8,400 nucleotides of DNA from Pseudomonadota bacterium (GTDB taxonomy: Bacteria > Pseudomonadota > Alphaproteobacteria > Acetobacterales > Acetobacteraceae). This document shows positions 5,802 through 8,400 of the stretch, piece after piece (position 1 is the stretch's first letter; the number at the start of each line of letters is the position of its first letter). Below the pieces are notes generated by a model. It was not told where the DNA came from. It did not search any database and was given only the letters and a program-made list of their open reading frames with translations. Location: contig JAKBCJ010000187.1 in NCBI GenBank assembly GCA_021807975.1, positions 1-8,400 on the forward strand. Direction: 5' to 3'. Both the position numbers and the translations under genes were made by a program.

Positions 5802-7988
5802 TCACGCCATCCAGGTTGGGAAGAAGCGCTCGTTCGCCGCCTTCAGCGCGGCGATCGCAATCGATCCGCCGTCCGGCAGCGTCAGATCCTGACCGCCTGA
5901 GGTGCCAAGCCGCACGGCCGGGATGCCGGCGGCTTCGGCGATGCGCACGAACGCGGCGTGGTCCGGGACCGCGACCAGATAGCGTGCCTGATCCTCGCCG
6001 AACCAGAACGCATGGCCGGGTATGTCGCGCGGATGCGTCATCATCCTGGCACCAACGCCGCTGGCCATGGCCATTTCCGCCAGCGCAACCAGGATGCCGC
6101 CATCAGACACGTCGTGGCAGGCGCGAATGGTGCCATTCAAAATATGCGTGCGGACGAAATCGCCGTTGGCGCGTTCCACCGCCAGATCGACCGGCGGCGG
6201 CGCTCCGTCTTCGCGGCCGGCGATCTCCCGCAGCCAGACCGACTGGCCCAGCCAGCCGGTAGTGGCACCGATCAGCACGATATCCAGCCATGGCGGCAGC
6301 GCGAGGCCAACCGCTTGCGATGCATCGTCCAGCACGCCCAGGCCGCCGATCGCCGGGGTCGGCAGGATACCCTTGCCCTCGGTTTCGTTGTAAAGACTGA
6401 CGTTTCCGGACACGACCGGGAAGTCCAGTGCCTCACACGCCGCGGCCATGCCGCGGATCGCCGCGGCGAACTGGCCCATGATCTCGGGCTTTTCCGGGTT
6501 GCCGAAGTTCATGTTGTCGGTGATCGCCAGCGGGCGGGCGCCCACGGCCGTCAGATTGCGCCATGCTTCCGCGACCGCCTGTGCACCGCCGGCTTCCGGA
6601 TCGGCCAGGCAGTAGCGCGGCGTGCAATCAGTCGTTAGCGCCAGGGCGCGCTTCAGACCCTCCAGCTTCACCACGGCGGCATCGGCCGCACCGGGGCGCT
6701 TGACGGTCTGACCGCCCACAGTGCTGTCGTATTGATCCCACACCCATGACCGCGAACACAGGTCGGGCGATGCCACCAGTATTTCCAGCGCTCGGGTCAA
6801 ACCGAAGCGGTCCTCGATGCGGGCGGGGTTCAGCTTTTCGGATTTGGGCGTATCGACGGTGGGGCGCGTGTACAGCGGTGCCTGATCGTTCAGCGGCGCC
6901 AGCGGAATGTCGGCTTCCACGACGCCCTTGTGGCGGACGACGATGCGGCCCGTATCTGTGATCCGGCCGATGATGGCGAAGTCCAGGTCCCATTTTTCGA
7001 AGATCGAACGCGCGAGATCCTCGCGATCCGGACGCAGCACCATCAGCATGCGTTCCTGGCTTTCGGACAGCATGAATTCATAGGCGGTCATGCCCGTTTC
7101 GCGGGCCGGAACGTGATCGAGGTCGAGGTCGATGCCGACATCGCCTTTGCCGGCCATCTCGACGGAACTGCTGGTCAGCCCGGCCGCACCCATGTCCTGG
7201 ATCGCGACGATGGCATCGGTTGCCATCAGTTCCAGGCAGGCCTCGATCAGCAGCTTTTCGGTGAACGGGTCGCCGACCTGGACGGTGGGGCGCTTGTCTT
7301 CCGAGTCGGCCGAGAACTCCGTGGAGGCCATGGTGGCGCCATGAATGCCGTCGCGGCCGGTCTTCGAGCCGACATAGACCACCGGATTGCCGACACCGGC
7401 GGCGGCGGACAGGAAGATTTTGTCCTTACGGGCGATGCCGACGGTCATGGCGTTGACCAACGGGTTACCGTCGTAAGACGGGTGGAAGTTGATCTCGCCG
7501 CCGACGGTGGGGACACCGACGCAGTTGCCATAGCCGCCGATGCCGCGCACCACGCCATCGACCACGCGTCTGGTGCGAGGGTTGGCCGGGTTGCCGAACC
7601 GCAGGGCATTCAGGTTGGCGATCGGGCGCGCGCCCATGGTGAAGACGTCGCGCAGGATGCCGCCGACGCCGGTGGCCGCGCCCTGATAGGGCTCGATGAA
7701 CGACGGATGGTTATGGCTTTCCATCTTGAAGATGGCGGCCAGCCCCTCGCCGATATCGACCACGCCGGCGTTTTCGCCCGGGCCGTGGATCACCCAGGGG
7801 GCTTTGGTCGGAAGCTGTTTCAGCCAAACCCGGCTGGATTTGTAGCTGCAATGCTCCGACCACATGACACTGAAGACGCCCAGTTCGGTGAAGCTGGGGG
7901 TGCGGCCCATGATGGCGAGCACGCGGCCGTATTCCTCGGCACTGAGGCCGAAGCTGCGGGCGAGGGATTCGTTGACGATTGCGTTCAT
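5802..7988 (-). CDS. purL: Phosphoribosylformylglycinamidine synthase subunit PurL (small form)
   Basis: This is the synthetase subunit of FGAM synthase, the fourth step of de novo purine synthesis: FGAR, ATP and ammonia (from glutamine through PurQ) give FGAM in the cytoplasm. At 728 residues it is the small PurL that works with PurS and PurQ, not the 1,300-residue fused enzyme. WSEHCSYKSS contains the catalytic histidine (H46). HGPGENAGVVDIG (68-80) and FKMESHNHPS (87-96) form ATP and magnesium contacts. The GVGGILRD and GGYGNCVGVPTVGGE segments and the SESQERML stretch are typical. A second AIRS-like half follows, with ITDNMNFGNPEKPE and HDVSDGGI. The gene begins nine bases after the purQ stop. 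I see no Shine-Dalgarno sequence in front of it, so translation is probably coupled to purQ. No frameshift or missing motif was seen. Confidence 0.97.
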   Translation of the reverse strand: MNAIVNESLARSFGLSAEEYGRVLAIMGRTPSFTELGVFSVMWSEHCSYKSSRVWLKQLPTKAPWVIHGPGENAGVVDIGEGLAAIFKMESHNHPSFIEPYQGAATGVGGILRDVFTMGARPIANLNALRFGNPANPRTRRVVDGVVRGIGGYGNCVGVPTVGGEINFHPSYDGNPLVNAMTVGIARKDKIFLSAAAGVGNPVVYVGSKTGRDGIHGATMASTEFSADSEDKRPTVQVGDPFTEKLLIEACLELMATDAIVAIQDMGAAGLTSSSVEMAGKGDVGIDLDLDHVPARETGMTAYEFMLSESQERMLMVLRPDREDLARSIFEKWDLDFAIIGRITDTGRIVVRHKGVVEADIPLAPLNDQAPLYTRPTVDTPKSEKLNPARIEDRFGLTRALEILVASPDLCSRSWVWDQYDSTVGGQTVKRPGAADAAVVKLEGLKRALALTTDCTPRYCLADPEAGGAQAVAEAWRNLTAVGARPLAITDNMNFGNPEKPEIMGQFAAAIRGMAAACEALDFPVVSGNVSLYNETEGKGILPTPAIGGLGVLDDASQAVGLALPPWLDIVLIGATTGWLGQSVWLREIAGREDGAPPPVDLAVERANGDFVRTHILNGTIRACHDVSDGGILVALAEMAMASGVGARMMTHPRDIPGHAFWFGEDQARYLVAVPDHAAFVRIAEAAGIPAVRLGTSGGQDLTLPDGGSIAIAALKAANERFFPTWMA

Positions 7989-7997
7989 GATGCGGGT

Positions 7998-8400
7998 TTA
8001 CGCTGCCGCGAGGGCGTCGAACAGCGGCTTGCCGTCCGCGCCGCCCATCAGAGGGTCCACGAGGTCTTCCGGATGCGGCATCAGGCCGAGGACGCGCAGG
8101 TTGGGACTGAGAATTCCGGCGATGGAGCGGGCGCTGCCGTTCGGGTTCACTTCCGGGGTGGTGTCCCCCGACTTGGTGGCATAGCGCAGGGCGACGAGGT
8201 TTTCGCCTTCCAGCCGGTCCAGCGTGGCGTCGTCGGCGAAGTAGTTGCCATCCCCGTGCGCCAATACCGCCCTGAAGGTCTGGCCCTTGCGATACTGGCG
8301 GGTGAATGCGGTGTCGGCGCGTTCGACACGCAAATGGCAGTCCATCGACAGGAAGCGCAGCGATGCGTTGCGGAGCAGGGCGCCGGGAAGAATTCCGGCC
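7998..8400 (-). CDS. purQ: Phosphoribosylformylglycinamidine synthase subunit PurQ, glutaminase (partial, N-terminus outside window)
   Basis: The frame is open from the window edge to a TAA at 7998-8000 and gives the last 134 or so residues of the class I glutamine amidotransferase that supplies ammonia to PurL. ILPGALLRNASLRFLSMDCHLRVE, seen here in part, is the region that follows the nucleophile elbow in PurQ; the catalytic cysteine itself lies beyond the edge. LAHGDGNYF corresponds to the usual AHGEGNY, and GLMPHPED holds the catalytic histidine and glutamate of the triad. The C-terminus DPLMGGADGKPLFDAL is typical. An ATG at 8345 is internal and not the real start, because the family sequence continues upstream of it. 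A nine-base gap separates the gene from purL. Confidence 0.95.
   Translation of the reverse strand, partial: AGILPGALLRNASLRFLSMDCHLRVERADTAFTRQYRKGQTFRAVLAHGDGNYFADDATLDRLEGENLVALRYATKSGDTTPEVNPNGSARSIAGILSPNLRVLGLMPHPEDLVDPLMGGADGKPLFDALAAA

Noticed and set aside
5958..6638. 226-codon plus-strand frame inside purL
   Set aside because: It is a shadow of purL, which is full length with all motifs.

Overview
The window looks like an ordinary stretch of chromosome from a GC-rich alphaproteobacterium. The evidence is the gene order purQ-purL-bolA-grxD, a two-component-type (small) PurL, a pair of CspA-type proteins opening MAxGTVKWFN, and a solute-binding protein with a twin-arginine leader. 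A member of Rhodospirillales/Acetobacteraceae is my best guess, but no rRNA or other marker is present to settle the taxonomy. There is no mobile element, CRISPR array, phage gene or tRNA.

Left part (1-2590, plus strand): the last codons of an unidentified gene, then cysK (O-acetylserine sulfhydrylase). A good intrinsic terminator follows cysK. Next comes a family-1 extracellular solute-binding protein with a Tat-type leader and no permease or ATPase genes beside it.

Middle part (2639-5079, minus strand): a glycine-zipper lipoprotein that converges on the solute-binding protein; two tandem cold-shock proteins, 55 of 67 residues identical by eye, separated by a 9-bp hairpin; and a GT-A family 2 glycosyltransferase that starts at GTG.

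Right part (5141-8400, minus strand): transcription runs purQ (cut by the window edge), purL, bolA, grxD. PurQ and PurL together make FGAM synthase of purine synthesis, with PurQ supplying ammonia from glutamine. BolA and the CGFS monothiol glutaredoxin are known partners that share a [2Fe-2S] cluster and act in iron-sulfur and iron homeostasis. A perfect 10-bp hairpin closes this group and reaches into the Shine-Dalgarno sequence of the glycosyltransferase.

I found no previously undescribed system. The points most worth a second look are modest: the orphan solute-binding protein, the hairpin over the glycosyltransferase ribosome-binding site, and the hairpin between the two csp genes.
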